Notes: a model not told the origin generated them from the letters alone. Shown: positions 1 through 13,597, numbered from the stretch's first letter. The stretch is DNA of 64,000 nucleotides from Colias croceus (GCF_905220415.1 NC_059561.1:7146001-7210000); one strand, 5' to 3'. Translations and numbers: made by a program.

Positions 1-1195
1 TCAATACTCAAGAACTCAGAAAAAGAACAAGTTTATTCAAGCTGAGGCAAGACTTTTCTTATTTTGACTTCTACTTTTATCTCTACAAATGGCTAATACA
101 TAGAGCTAAATACACATAATATTATTTATTTCCTACCAGGAAATATTATTTCCTAATACAGACTAATTTTAACATATTTTCCTCAAAATTATCACAATGA
201 ATATATGCTACACTTTTGCATCAACTTTTTCATAAGAGAAGCTTGTATGAATGAATAAAAAAATATGACATTGCAAAGATGTTGAAGTCACTGTACCAAC
301 ATTCAGATTATAAAAACTTATTACGCAAAGAACATAAACTGAACTGGTTTCGTTTAACTTCTTGAAAAGATTATAAAAATTAAATCCATATTTTATGATT
401 TTGTATGAAAGCGAAGTCTGTTACACTTAATACGAGTAATTTATAGGTCTTAAAACTATTTATACCTACAATATATTTATCGCTTACGTCTTCTTCAGTA
501 ATGTTGTTTTCATCTTAAATCAAACAATACATAATAATAATAACAAATCTTAAACAATTATTATCGTAGAGCACTCCATTGTTTGTTGAATTTGATTCAA
601 TTCGATGAGCTATAACTTTTTTTTATTCTATTACCATATTCAAAGTTTTATCAAGGTCTCTGTTGTTTTGTAGTTGATGACAAATATTATCGTGATCATA
701 TTAAATAATAGATATTATATACCTAAGTATTATATTAACTTCGGAAGAATTAAAATTTGTTTCATACAATGATTTTACAAAAAACGAGTAATTGATGAGA
801 ACCATATTACTCTACTATCAATGAGTAATTCATATTAAAACGTAATTACCTTTAATAAATCTAGAAAGTTTGGTATCGTTTAATATTTAATCCTATGTTT
901 GTACTTATAAGGTCTAATATTTAGTAACACAGATAATCTATCAGGTGTTTCATTCACTTTAACATTATCAGCATTTATTTTGCATTTCAGTGGCTCTATT
1001 TAACATATTAAATAACATGTAAGTCATGTAATTAGATACTTATTTAGTTCGGAAGGATTCCACTGTGTCTATAAGAAGTATATGAGTATGTCATGTTAAA
1101 ATTGTCAACCTTCTTAAAATTAATACAAGGGTAAAGACTAAACAGATCTTAGGGAAAATCCTGTTTAAATATTCTATTTTGAAATTTATTTGTAA
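1..1195. other. AT-rich non-coding DNA
   Basis: No gene, RNA or clear repeat boundary was recognised. The sequence is AT-rich with stop codons in all frames. It lies upstream of the candidate first exon of the transporter gene. Confidence 0.5.
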
Positions 1196-1394
1196 ACTAG
1201 CTTACCGCCCGCGGCTTCGCCCACTTTGTCTAAAACCTAATAAATTATATACTAAAACCTTCCTCTTGAAACACTCTATCTATTAAAATAACCACAGGAA
1301 AATCCGTTGCGTAGTTTTAAAGATTTAAGCATACAAAGGGGCATATAGGGACATAGGGACAGAGAAAGCGACTTTGTTTTATACTATGTAGTGA
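1196..1394 (-). mobile_element. Helitron-like element HL-E
   Basis: Read on the minus strand the element runs from TCACTACATAG to a 3' hairpin (GCGGGCGAAGCCGC-type) and CTAG followed by T. The central part matches the copies at 4914, 26013, 41665 and 60255. It is near full length (about 199 bp). Confidence 0.75.
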
Positions 1395-1756
1395 TAAGTT
1401 GTTATAAAAAAACGGCCATATGTTATAACAAATATAATAACATAAGTAGAAATAATAAAATGGATGATTTAAAAAACCTAAACATCTTTTAAACTATGTA
1501 GAGGCTTATCAAGGTCACTATAAGCAACGAAAGAATTTCACCAAAGCAAAAAGATTGACGTTAAATTCGCTGATTTCTAAACGAGGTCCGTTAGAAAACA
1601 TCAGTTCTGCGTAATTCAATAACATTGATAACGTTAGTACGTAGGTAGCTGGGACAAAGCTTTCTCACGATATAGTTTAATCTGTAGCCGCATAGTTGGA
1701 AACTATTGATCCCATTTCTATTACATGCGGTACTGCTTAATTGCCTATTATTACTT

Positions 1757-1948
1757 ACTAGCTGTGCTCCGCGGTTTTACCCGCAGTGCTCCACTCTTGT
1801 TGGTCTTAGCGTGATGATATATAGCCTATAGCCTTCCTCGATAAATGGGATATCTAACACCGAAAAAATTTTCAAATCGGACAAGCAGTTCCTGAGATTT
1901 GCGCGTTCAAACAAACAAACTCTTCAGCTTTATAATATTAAGTATAGA
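1757..1948 (-). mobile_element. Helitron-like element HL-A, full length
   Basis: On the minus strand it starts TCTATACTTAATATT and ends with the GCGG/CCGC hairpin, then GCTAG followed by T. The base before the 5' TC is A, so the A|TC...CTAG|T insertion rule of Helitrons holds. No coding capacity. Confidence 0.8.
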
Positions 1949-2058
1949 TAATGATTAGTCTTTACACTTTGCAATATCTGGTATAAAACGATATATAGAG
2001 TCGTCAGACTACATACTGTCTTCACAATTCAATAATCAAGTAAATAGTTGGGCATTTT

Positions 2059-2229
2059 CTATTTTGTTTTTGGAATAAATTTGTAGCACCCAAGTGTAAT
2101 TCGAGCTTTTTTATCAATGCTATCTGGACCACGTCGTTTATGAAGAATTTTGATGGTCAGCGTGTTATTTTTAGTGGCGTCTGGAGATGTTTTAGATAAG
2201 TCATTTAAACTCAGATCTGTTTTATTCAT
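2059..2229 (-). CDS. small unassigned ORF (56 codons)
   Basis: An uninterrupted ATG-to-TAG ORF of 56 residues lies on the minus strand and reads MNKTDLSLNDLSKTS at its start, with a basic middle (HKRRGPDS) and end (GCYKFIPKTK). It is open for nine more codons upstream of the ATG. I recognise no family, and no promoter or splice site is clear. Its composition looks more protein-like than the surrounding chance ORFs, but the length is within chance in this AT-rich DNA. It could be a remnant exon. No function is proposed. Confidence 0.15.
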   Translation of the reverse strand: MNKTDLSLNDLSKTSPDATKNNTLTIKILHKRRGPDSIDKKARITLGCYKFIPKTK

Positions 2230-2978
2230 GTAAAACTTATTAAGTACTATGAACAGTCATTTCTTATCTAATAAACAAGCTATTTGATATCAAATAAAAA
2301 AGTGCATTGTAAACAGTAAGATCGATATTAAAATAAACAAAATTCGAGGCAAAGTTTGATCAACAGATTTTTTTCCCACGTCCAATTACGAATGACATCT
2401 GAAGGTTGAGGAAAACCGAAGTTCTAATTGAATTAGCATAATATGTCGAATTTGAAATCACGTACGTACGCATCTGATTCAATGTTTTGCGATTTTCACT
2501 TTCCTACACGTAATTATTTGTTGGAAACATTCAGCATCTTTTCACATGAAGTCTCCCTGTACATAATCAGAACATCTTTTTATTTACAGAACATCACTTT
2601 ATCGTTTTGGAGTAATGCCATACGCGGTAATTCCTAGTAAGAGCGAACGCATCTTCATAAAAATCTTCATAAGCAACAGTTGTCACGTACACATGAATCA
2701 TGATTCATGAACGAGACAATAATTTCGTGTCCGACAAGGACTAACGCCAACATATCAACCGTTTAAAAACATTAATTAAGGTTGCAACATAAACGACAGC
2801 GACCATCAGAAAGCTCTATGCGTAGAGTTTATTTTTCATTCATACTAACGACAAATACAAGTGTCCGACTTACTAACACAGATAAGCTGTAAATGAGACA
2901 TAAATTCAATAATAAACGTTAGTTGTAACGAAATAGGGTTTGTTTTCGAAAGAGCGTTTGATAACGTTGCACATGGGG

Positions 2979-3026
2979 TATAGTAAACAGCGAGGAGAGA
3001 CGCCGGCGCACGGCTCGCCAGTCAGT
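2979..3026 (+). promoter_or_regulatory. candidate core promoter with arthropod initiator
   Basis: A TCAGT initiator word (3022-3026) sits in a CpG-richer stretch just upstream of the candidate first exon. A TATAGTA word at 2979 is about 45 bp upstream, further than the usual 25-30 bp, so it may not act as a TATA box. A second TTCAGT lies 14 bp downstream. The assignment is an inference from local composition and motif only. Confidence 0.3.
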
Positions 3027-3244
3027 TACTGATAGTTCAGTGGAGAGCCGGCTATTGAATGCCACGCGCCAATCGACCCGCGCTTTCGATCGAAAAATAA
3101 CCGAACACAAAAAACATATTCCGGGTGTCCCTCAGGGGTGCATATTGGGTTCAGTGAATTTCAATTTGGACGCGAATTATAATTGTGAGTTCCGTGATTA
3201 AAGTGAATTGTTTCGTGGTCCATATGCAGATGCTGCATAGCACG
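3022..3244 (+). other. candidate non-coding first exon (transporter leader)
   Basis: This stretch is richer in CpG than anything within several kilobases and ends in CACG|GTGAGT, a strong splice donor (intron begins at 3245). It starts at an arthropod initiator (TCAGT). No long ORF runs through it. A short ATG near the end (CATATGCAGATG) would form only a brief upstream ORF after splicing. The next + strand exon-like sequences are at 24024 and 45994, so the simplest model makes it the first leader exon of the Tret1-like gene, with an intron of up to 42.7 kb. It could instead belong to another transcript; RNA reads would settle this. Confidence 0.4.
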
Positions 3245-4913
3245 GTGAGTGATTTTGAAATGTTTCTTGCACCGGCATTTGAATGGTACCATTGTTTAGG
3301 AGGCGGGAGGTCTTTTTGCTCGGCGTTCGCGTTGGCATCAATAACACTTTCATCTCTGTTTGTTTTATTTACTAGTTTATCAAGTTCTAATTAAAGAGCT
3401 ATAAACGCGTTAACACCGGCTGTAAAGTTTTACGAGTGTAAACTCGAAATGTAAATTTTATCTTTGGACGGTAAACATTTATTAGGCTGTACTTGAACTT
3501 CTATAGATGTAGTTTTGTTTACGTTATCAACATCATGGGAATCCTGCGATAACTTTAGTGAAATATGAGTCATTATTTGTTATTGGTAGTTGTATCAACT
3601 AATTAAGAACGCAGCTTTCTTCCTTATCTAACTCTACTTTCACTTTATTATTAAATATTAAACTATACGCATTAATTGTGAGGCAGCTAAATTTAAAAAG
3701 AAAATTAAATATTAAAACGCAATGTTAATAGAAAATACAAAGTAAATAAATAATAAGTGTTATCTTGAGTTCATGAAATTCATTAAGGACCTTGATATTG
3801 TTATGAAAATTGCGAAATTTTATCTTATCGTGTACGAGCGTCTTATCTCACGATTAAAATAGCAGTGTCTGCAATCTTTTGACAAAACTCATTAGCATAG
3901 ATAACAAATACGGTTTAACAAAAAGGCTTAGTGTAAAGAAGTCGTGCAGAATATTAAGAACTTTTTAGTGGAAATATATAAAAGAGAGAAAGAGAGATAA
4001 TAGTTTTAAGCGTTTCGTAAAAAATATTATTTGGTAGGTATTTGAGCATGAAGCGTATTCATTCAAAACGGCCAAAAATTTTTTTAGTAAATGTTTTTAA
4101 TATATAATACGGAATACCTATTAATAATTTAGTTTCGAAAATATTATCACAAACGATTCTAAATTAGATCATGGATTGTTATATGAGATGGAGCTGTATC
4201 TTAAAATTTCCAAGAAAAATTACGTAAATGTTGACAAACCGACATTCACAATATTATTTTACACACACGCTATGTTGAGAATTGAGATAGTTTTAGCTTT
4301 TGCAAGAGGGTTTTCCCAATTCTCTTGTGAATGACACAGGCTACATTTCGACTGCCTCTACTTAAAAATATAATGACCCAAGTTAGGCATACAAATTGTA
4401 AAAAACCCGTAGTTGTATTGATTTATTTTTTTTTAATTGGTTACGTCTGCAATAATTATTGTTTTCTTTTTAAATTCATTTTGATGGTTTCAATTAAATG
4501 TTAATATAATTTAGTGTAAAACTATAATAATTGAATGTAAAATTATTACTGCAGATGAATCTGATTTATTATTATAAATATTTGTATTTGAATCATTGTG
4601 GGATAAAGTTTTTTTTTTAATACTAAAGTAACGAAAAGCTCTCATAAATTAGCCATACGCATTTTGTTATAATTATTGTCATGGGAACATTATTTTTTTA
4701 ATCCATTGACATAAAAGTTTATTAAAAAAATTATAGCTTTTATGTAGTCAACAACATTAATTTCTCTCAAATTGATTAGTACGTGAAGTCGAGGGGTGAA
4801 ATGTCTGTAATATTTAACAACTTTCTATTATTCAATTACTTCTAACATGTTTTCTAGCTTGAGGTCCAAGGTACCTTGTAGAATCTTCTTCATTTAGATG
4901 TGGTTTCGTTAGC

Positions 4914-5112
4914 TCATAGTATTATATAGTATCAAACAAAGTCGCTTTCTCTGTCCCTATGTTCCTATGTCTCTTTGTATGCTTAAATCTTGAAAATTAC
5001 GCAACGGATTTTGATGCGGTTTTTTATAGATAGAGTGATTCAAGAGGAAGGTTTTAGTATATAATTTATTAGGTTTTAGACAAAGCGGGCGAAGTCGCGG
5101 GCGTTAAGCTGG
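4914..5112 (+). mobile_element. Helitron-like element HL-E, decayed ends
   Basis: The central part matches the other HL-E copies and ends GCGGGCGAAGTCGCGGGCG then CTGG where CTAG is expected, so the 3' terminus is mutated. The 5' start is also diverged. Confidence 0.65.
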
Positions 5113-5366
5113 TTTATCATAATTGGTACACATGTTGATTATATTGCAACTACAAGCTTTAAATGCTATTGTATATCAATGAAGTTGAAATCTTTAATGT
5201 GAGTCCTTTTAGCGCTTAGACAACCTAATTTCAGCTTTCAATCTAATCTAGACTTACTCTGTTTAATATCAAATTGTATTTATTTATTACATAGATTTTT
5301 CCCATGAGTTGATCCGCATGAAAAGATCGATCTCGTGCGGCAATTAGGTATTGCAAATTATTAATT

Positions 5367-5532
5367 GAATATTAGTTTGAACGTGCTAATCTCAGAAACT
5401 ACCGATTGTCCGATTTGAAAAATTCTTTCGGTGTTAGATAACCCATTTATCGAGGATATAGGTATAGGCTATGATTACGTTAAGACCAACAGGAGCGGAG
5501 CCACGCGGGTGAAACCGCGAAGCGCAGCTAGT
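5367..5532 (+). mobile_element. Helitron-like element HL-A, 5'-truncated
   Basis: It begins inside the family at the GTTTGAACGYGCTAATCTC block and keeps an intact 3' end (GCGGGTGAAACCGC hairpin, GCAGCTAG, then T). Confidence 0.7.
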
Positions 5533-6753
5533 TAAGTTATAGTTTTGTATAACTAAAGTTATTTTTTTTGAATGAAAACTGCTTTAAATTCCACGTTGTG
5601 ATATATGCATGATGCGTTTATATAATCATATACGAACAGGTTAAGATAACATAAAATTGCTTGATTAAGTTAGGTATGTATATTAATTTTCATCGATATC
5701 CACAATATTAACATTTTATTGCATATAGAAAAAAATATTAAAACCGTGCGAAAGTAAGTCACATAAATTAAACTGACGATAAATTTAATGAAATAAGTGT
5801 AGCATAAACTTTATAGGTATGTTACGATTTCAATTGATTTTTTTAGTTAACCCGATCAAGAAGTGTGTCAACGAATTGTTCCGGGTTCAATCACCGGGAT
5901 TATTGATAATACTTATGTAATATTTATTTATTTATAGCATTCTATCCTTGTGCTGATTTGTTTATATTTTTTATGAGCTTTTAATGGCGCTAGAAGTCTT
6001 CTGAAGGACTCTTTGCAGTTAATCTATAAAATAAATTGTTCAAGATAGTTTTTGGTACGTATTTGTTATCTCAAGGTATTGCGATAATAGTTTTAGTATC
6101 ATTTTTTATACTTTAATGTTGATTTGACTAATACATTATTAAATTAATTCATAAAATATGGTAAAATACGGCAAATTATATGTCATACCGTAGCCACAGA
6201 TGAGAGTCATTAGATTAAGGACAACCATTAATAAGAAGTAAGCAAGAGTTCGTTGGTTTTTTCATTTATTCATACATACATAATATTTAATCATACAATT
6301 TACTTTTGGAATTGAATACCTATTACTTACCGAATAACGAAAGCATTTGCTTTCGTTACAATAAGATTCAGGAAATAAATGTTTTTTCATTTTTGAATTC
6401 AAATAATTTACAAGACATTAGACACCACGTAATTATGAATTGTTAGAGAAAATTAGGAATTATTACCTGCTTGCCAAATTTATAGCATCTTCAAAAAAGT
6501 AATATCACGCCGAGGTTACTAATTTAGTCGTATTTTGTTTTGATAAAATGTCAATTGTTTAAAAACTATTGTTTTCGTGTTCAGGCGTTTCGCGGTTATT
6601 GACCGATTTAAATAATCTAAATAGCAGATAATTTTGTGAATTTCTAAAGTTCAATGTCATTGTAATACCATTTTAAAGTATTTTATTAATTATTTGTGGC
6701 AATATGCAACCAATTACTTAATATTATTATTTTACTATTATTTTATAGAATTA

Positions 6754-6970
6754 TCCTACTAATATTATAAATGCGAAAGTTTGTGAGGATGTGTGTGTGT
6801 TTGTTACTCTTTCACGCAAATTCTACTGAACCGATTACAATAAAATAAAGCAAACATAATATAGAGGGTAACTTGGATTAACACAAAGGATTGGTCTTAT
6901 CCCGGAAATCCCACGGGAACGGGAAGTATGCGGGTTTTTCTTTAAAAACGCGGGCGAAGCCGCGGGCGGA
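6754..6970 (+). mobile_element. Helitron-like element HL-B
   Basis: It starts A|TCCTACTAATATTATAAATG and carries the GTGAGGATGTGTGTG block and the GCGGGCGAAGCCGCGGGCGG 3' hairpin. The final CTAG is missing: the hairpin runs straight into a perfect palindrome (6968-7006). Confidence 0.75.
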
Positions 6971-7006
6971 AATATACTTATTATATAATATAATAAGTAT
7001 ATTTCC
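6968..7006. repeat. perfect palindrome, 19-bp arms
   Basis: Arms 6968-6986 and 6988-7006 are exact reverse complements around a single A. The left arm begins with the GGAAA that ends the adjoining HL-B copy, so the palindrome looks like an inverted duplication made at the element's 3' end. Confidence 0.85.
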
Positions 7007-8568
7007 ATTTTAATATGTTAATTAAACATAATTAAAAATCCATTTATCTTCTGAAATCATTGATTAAAGAAAAAATGATGTCAGGAGTCATTGAAAGTAA
7101 TAAAAAAAAAAAATATTTGATAAATATAAGAAGCCGATAAACCTTGATGTTTTGGTTTAATTAACTTCCTATTATTAATATAGTTTAATTGCTTATCTAA
7201 TAGAGGTCAATATCATATTAATATAACCATTGAATAAATGCTATTAATAAATAATGACGTAAGTAAACAATGAAATTAAGAACCAATTTAAATAGAAAAT
7301 TACTTGACCTATGAATATAAGATTTTGTAGGTTTATATATTATATTATAATAAATGTACCTATTTTATTGTGAAAGTGACATTGCGTACATTATCATCAA
7401 CGAAAAATAACAGATATTGAAAATATCTCACCTGAGGCTTTTTGTATTTTCCATAAAAATCGCCTTTTATTTTTTAATGTATGTATAATTATATATATTT
7501 TTTAATAAATGTATGGGACATTTATTTCCACTTTTTTTCTTATAGCAAGAATATTATTACTATTTGCCAGTATATCATCACATAAATAACAAATTGAAGA
7601 CAAATTGTCGTGTAACAATGTAAAAGTATCTAATAATTATAATTATGATTGGCGCGTTAATTCCTTTGATCAAATCATCAAACAATGATGGATGTTTGAT
7701 CATTCCACAGTTTCAGTATGCATAACATTTTTTTTATATAATAGCAATTTCCCGCCACACGGTCGAAATATTTAGAATACCTATGTACTTGTTTGTTAAT
7801 TGATTAATATAATAAGAACATACCACAGATAACGTACATACAGAAAAAAAAAAGTTATTTTGTTTGAGTTACAGATTAAATATTATGTATTGCAGTTCGA
7901 TTTATGAATTTTGGTAATAAAATTTACCGCTAATCGTATACTCTGTTGTCCCTACATAGTTTTAATATTTTATCATATTTTTAGTAATTATATATTTTGA
8001 ATTAAACATAATCGAATCGAAATCGATCGAAAGAGGTTTTAACAATGTTTTTCATTTTAAATTTCGAAGGAATTTCAATGATTTTATTTTTTAACAACAA
8101 TCCAGACAATAGTTTGTTACATTCTTATTTTTAAAAATAACAAAGCGAAGTTGTTGCGACAAACGAACATACAAACAAGCTTAAAATATATAGAACGTGT
8201 AACAAAACAACAAAGTAGCATGCTTTTCACACTTCTAGAGAAATATCTTGGCGTTTTACAAGTAACCATTTGGACAAATATGCGACGTAACTGTAACTAT
8301 ATGTCAAGTGTAGGTGTTAATGTAAAATCCATTATTTGTGTTTGAGTGAAACACTTTTATTATTAGAACATTTTTAGCATTTTTAACGTCCCCTAAAACT
8401 AGAGTAGTCTCCAAACAAAATGTTTTAAAGAATAGTTTATTTTTAACATCCTCTAAAACTGGAGTAACTAGTGGAGTAGTCTTCAGTCCTTCAGAAAAAC
8501 AAAATGAAATCTTCATTTGACGTAATCAATGCTACAAATGTTTAAAATATACTATATTTATTAAATAC

Positions 8569-8720
8569 TAGCTGCCCCGATAGACATTGTTCTGCTCTAT
8601 TGCCCCTTTTTCGTGTTTTCTCTCCATATGAACCTTTTTTATACCTTTACAAAAACGTTAAAAAACTGCCGATTCTTGTAAAATAAATATTAGTTATCCT
8701 AAGATTATGTAACTCATCAT
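8569..8720 (-). mobile_element. diverged Helitron-like element (other subfamily)
   Basis: It begins ACTAGCTGCCCCG on the + strand, the reverse complement of a CTAGT 3' terminus, as in the other elements here. The interior does not match HL-A to HL-E and the 5' end is uncertain. Confidence 0.4.
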
Positions 8721-9329
8721 GCACTTGTTAAATTCCATATTTGTCTGACAATACAAACATTAACACAATAAATATATCTTTACTGCCGTTTCATAGTTTT
8801 CATTGTTTTTAACACAAGCTCCACGTATATTATGTCATAGACAAAGTAATAAAAAGGGGCTTTTCTATAATATCCGGATGATAAATAATTACAATATACC
8901 TTCAATATACAAATTTAGGGCGAAATAAAAATTGTCGGGATTTGTACGGTACGATTTCATTTCATTTCAAGTAACAATTTTTTTCTGAATAGAGTCATAC
9001 ACATTGCAATTGACAAACTCTACTTTGATTGTATACTAATTATTTACTTATATAATATCTGCCAAACAAAATCATAAGGCCAATAAAAGTTCTTTCCACC
9101 TCTGTAGTTTATAACTTTTGTTTACCGGATCAGTTAGTATTTATAGATAAATTCTAAATATAGACTTAATGACTATCTAAGTCCTAAGACATTAAATAGA
9201 CAATGATATTGAAATTCTAAACATTTCGGTGAATGTTATTTGTCCTTATGCTAAGTGACTATCTCACGATTGACAAAATTCTCAACAATTATTATGCAAC
9301 TAACATACCTTTAGCATTGTTGAACGTTA

Positions 9330-9445
9330 AATTCGTTTAACGCGAGGTATTTCAACGCGAGGCAAGATTTTAGGATGTGAAGTGTGGGGGGCCGTTCGCG
9401 TGACTCGCGCTCCTCGCGCTCCTCGCGTCGTTTGTTTTTCGTAAC
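9330..9445. other. CpG-rich island in AT-rich DNA
   Basis: A sharp run of CGCG and GCTCCTCGCG direct repeats inside otherwise AT-rich sequence. It is followed by GCCACAGTGTAAAATAT, a string nearly shared with the island at 16740. No ORF or known RNA seen. It may be a TE fragment or a regulatory element. Confidence 0.35.
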
Positions 9446-9879
9446 GTGCGCTATGCCACAGTGTAAAATATATCAAAAGTAAATTGTGATCAATTTTTAT
9501 TATGTAAGCAATGTAAAAGTGTTTGTGTCAGATTGTAAATATAAAAGTAAATAAAGTAAGCATTTACAACTTTATAAACTGAGATAAGTAGGTACTAGGA
9601 ATTTATTAATTAGCACAACATAATTATGGAAGTACTTGGTGTAACTAATAAATATTACTTGCTGCTACCAGTAGAAGCTTAGAGTATTATAATATTAGAA
9701 TAGTATAGAGCGCTTGTATTGCACAAATTGCTTAGTGCGCATCGAAGGCAGATGAGCTATAGATACTATATAAATGTGTGTGTGACAAATAGGGATGGGT
9801 AGGTATCAATTGCGTGTTGAGCTATCGATAAGTTATGTAAATAAATATGTAACATAAGAAAATAATATATTGTTCAATA

Positions 9880-10380
9880 TGTTATTAAAGGAGAAATGTA
9901 TGAAGAAAGTATAAATATATGTAATTTTAAATAATAATGTAAAGTCTTCTATTAATTATAAGTAGTTTAAAAAAATGTATAATTGAAATATCTGAAAAAA
10001 CGTGTGGACTTCTTAACTATTAAAATTAAGAAAATAAAAGATCGGGTTTAGTACTATTTTTTAATAATAAATCAAATAATAATAGTATTTAATGTTAAAT
10101 AAAAATAAGAATTAATTAATAATTTAAAATGAAATAATAAACAATATAAATATATATCAATTTTATACCTACCAAAACCTTCAAAAATCAATTTAGCGGT
10201 TAAAATACATATAATATCGTAACATTACATACTTTACATTTACACTATAATACATTCGCATTCATAATATTAGAAAGTGTATGATACAAAACACAACACA
10301 AAATTATTTTTAATATATTTTTAAAAGAGTTTTAATATTAAAGTCAAATATTAATATGTTAAAATATAGTTTTTCTTGTA
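9880..10380. repeat. very AT-rich low-complexity block
   Basis: About 500 bp made almost wholly of A/T words such as TTTAATATT and AATAATAAA. No coding, tRNA or repeat-end signals. Confidence 0.6.
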
Positions 10381-10389
10381 AACTATCGA

Positions 10390-10495
10390 GTACAGCGTTG
10401 GTCAAGTCACATCACTACGATCACGTGGCGGCAGTAAGGTGTGCGAAGGGTGCGCGAGCGAGCTTGCGCGTGTCCGCCTCCCACTTCCCCTTGTA
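10390..10495. other. CpG-rich island
   Basis: A GC-rich stretch (GGTGCGCGAGCGAGCTTGCG) right after the AT-rich block. It has no sustained ORF. See the finding on the islands between 9 and 18 kb. Confidence 0.3.
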
Positions 10496-11060
10496 TTTAT
10501 TATCTAATATCTATTTATTTAATCAGGCATAGTATGGTGCTGAAACGAGACATAGAAGGAGCGTAAATAAACAGAATGGAAGCAACCTTATAACTCAATA
10601 AATAAAGTATATTTTTAAATGTAGTTCCGTAGTAAAAGCCGCTTTGCGTGTTTTATTGTTTCGTCTTTCACATTCGTTACAAAAATTGTGATCGAGTAAC
10701 GTCTACTGCACTCTTCCTAGTTTATAATGTCAACTAAAAAAAATGAGACACGAAAAAAATCTCAATCGTCACCTAGGAACGTATAACGTAGAACCTATAA
10801 TCCCATATAATAATTACCATTCCGTATTCACGGTTTCTGTATTCGAGGCATATATTTTATGGAACATATACCCCGCCAATAAGGAACTTTTACTGTAGTG
10901 ATTAATAATTATTATAAGTCAATAATCATTATTATTTGACTATTATCAATTATTTTTTAACTAATAATCATTATTGTTTTTTTCCTTAAAATAAACAACT
11001 GTAATTAATAATAATACCCCAAAATTATGCAAATAATACACCAATTATACGTAATAATAA

Positions 11061-11243
11061 TCCATACTAATATTATAAATGCGAACTTAACTCTGTCTGT
11101 CTGTCTGTTACTCAATCACGCCTAAACTACTGAACCAATTTGCATGAAATTTGGTATAGAGATATTTTGATACCCGAAAAAGGGCATAGGCTACCTTTTA
11201 TTGCGAAATATGTACCACGGGCGAAGCCGGGGCGGGCCACTAG
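11061..11243 (+). mobile_element. Helitron-like element HL-C, full length
   Basis: A|TCCATACTAATATTATAAATG opens the element. It has a TCTG(TCTG)n block, the GGTATAGAGATATTTTGATAC block, a CGGGCGAAGCCGGGGCGG 3' hairpin, then CACTAG followed by T. Confidence 0.8.
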
Positions 11244-11524
11244 TATTATATATATAAAACAAATTATTATAAACTAAACTCTTATTTCACAGTAACGCAG
11301 CTTTTATCGTTTTGAAATAAAAGCATACGAGGTGAAACTTTATGACCAACTGATATTTTTATTCTGTGTCATCAAGTAACTACGTTTTTATCATATTACT
11401 CAATTTACATACCGTTTCTTATAGTTTACTCTTTTTTTTGATACTGACACTGCTTTCTTCCGAATTTTGTTTGTTTTGTTACCCATTTTCAATAATTTAT
11501 CGTTACTCAAAACGTAAAATCGAG

Positions 11525-11630
11525 CGGAGATAATTTGACACAGGTCCTACGTTAGCAAGCGCCTGATCAGGACTGGCGGGGTAGCGGGCAGCGCGGTTTG
11601 TAAAGAAAACGCTGGGCAACGTTAAGTTCT
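11525..11630. other. CpG-rich island sharing a block with 17.9 kb
   Basis: Contains GACACAGGTCCTACGTTAGC, closely matching GACACAGGTCTTACCTCAAC in the 17.9-kb island and followed in both by a CAA-rich GC step. This suggests two diverged copies of one unrecognised repeat. Confidence 0.35.
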
Positions 11631-13441
11631 GAGATATAATATGTATTTAATAATTACAGGGCTTCAGTAGAAAACCAAAATTTAGCACGTTTTCTGCAGT
11701 ACATCAAAATACATATCCTTATATAAAAATTATTTCCAAAATCAGAAATTTCATTAATAAATAATTCGTTTTCGATCTTTATTTTAGCCTATTTTTATGA
11801 TTTTATATGATCGACCAAAATACACGTGGTTGTGTAACAAATTAGCACACTTTTTAGGAAATATCTTGAAGTGTATTGATTATTTTTTCTAGAAGCGTCA
11901 TATAATTGCAAATACATGAAAAATTTGATCTTGCAAACCAATTTTACTCCGCTTCGCTGAAAGGACTCCCCTTAAGAATCAAAATGTTTGACATTCTTAA
12001 TGAGTCTGGGAATGAGATCTTTGTTATTTGGGACGCTTCATTAGGAGTATCTTAAATTTAATAGTTAACAGTTATTTTATACTATGTGTTTTTATTTATT
12101 TAGAAGATATTATGTAAAAGATGAGCGTTAGGTGAAGAAAGTATATGGTTTAACGGACACAAACTCAACTTAGGAATTATATTTACATATATATTATTGT
12201 GATAATTCAGTGCTAGGTAAAGCTAGAATATAATTTTGTAAATACAAATCGTTTTTGACACCGTTTAAACTTTAAAAATATGTAGGTAATTTTTCAAATT
12301 TGTTGTTATAAATTGTTAAAGCCGCAAATGTGCAACATATTTTTTTATGATTTCTTCCTAAGATTTCTAGACGTATCACAAGTGACATTTGCAACTAAAG
12401 TGACAGTGACATTTATTAAACCACGAAACCACAGATTATATCCGACAATACATGTCATTCGCCTGTCAATTTGACATTTCACCATTGTATTTACAATCGA
12501 AAGTTGTATTTTGGTAACACTTTCTATGGTGCATTCTGTCTATGGAAAGCTGTCTAAATCGTCGAGCTAGTTAGTTCCCGCGACGTTATCTTTGGTTCTG
12601 TACTTATTAGGTATCTTGTCATGTTAAATGTCGTGTTGTATATTTAAAACTAACCGGTAGTTTGTGGTTAGTGAAATACATTTATTCGATTACAGTAGAC
12701 AGAACATAGTTTAGCTCGGGGTAAATTATTGTTTAAATACACATTTCATCATTGAACAAGGCTTCGAAATCAATTTTGAAACCTTAAGTACAATAGCTCC
12801 TGTTTCTTACTCTAAAGAGTCGATTAAAATAATAGCGGTGCGCAGCTTTTTTAGGAAGGAATCTTATGACTTTAGAACATCATGCTAAATATAGAGCAGA
12901 GCATGAAAAAATAATAATAATAGTGTTAAAAAAAAATGCATGTTAAAATTTACACTAGAAAACAAAGCTTTTTGGGCTTATGCGATTGAAGTCGTTTTAA
13001 AAATTAATATGGAGCTAAAGAATTATTGTAGGTCTTTAGTTTTTACTAGTATCTAATGAACATTAAAAGAAGTAGTATAGTATTACGTATATTATCTGTG
13101 CCAAGAGATTTCTTCCTCCATACTAACATATAAATAATATTATACTTATTATAATTATCTAGTATAAAAAAGGTTTCACCACGGAACTGCTAATGACTCA
13201 ATGAGTAAATGAAGCTGTTGGTTTCACAAGATAATTTCAATCAGGTGTAATGGATCCATCCATCATGGCGGACGTTCGATTATATCAAACATCATGCTAA
13301 TGCTGTGCGTGTTTTAACCGACTGCGGGGAAGAGGGTTAGGTTTTTTGGCATGTTTAATTTACTTGAGAGGTATTGAGCGTTGTAAATAAGAAAAATATG
13401 TTATTGAAATAAATGTATGATAGAGTAATAATTTATGAAGG

Positions 13442-13597
13442 ACTAGCTGTGCTCCGCGTTTTACCCGGATATAGCCTATAGCCTCGATAAATGGGTTATT
13501 TAACACCGAAAGAATTTTTCAAATCGGATCAGTAGTTCCCGAGATTAGCGCGTTCAAGCAAACAAACTCTTCAGCTCTATAATATTATTAGTATAGA
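13442..13597 (-). mobile_element. Helitron-like element HL-A
   Basis: The minus-strand read starts TCTATAC and ends GCTAG then T. The region after the GCGG hairpin is shortened, so the Helitron hairpin is degraded. Confidence 0.75.

Noticed and set aside
5870..5905. B-box-like GGGTTCAATCACC
   Set aside because: No A box, stems or SINE body accompany it.
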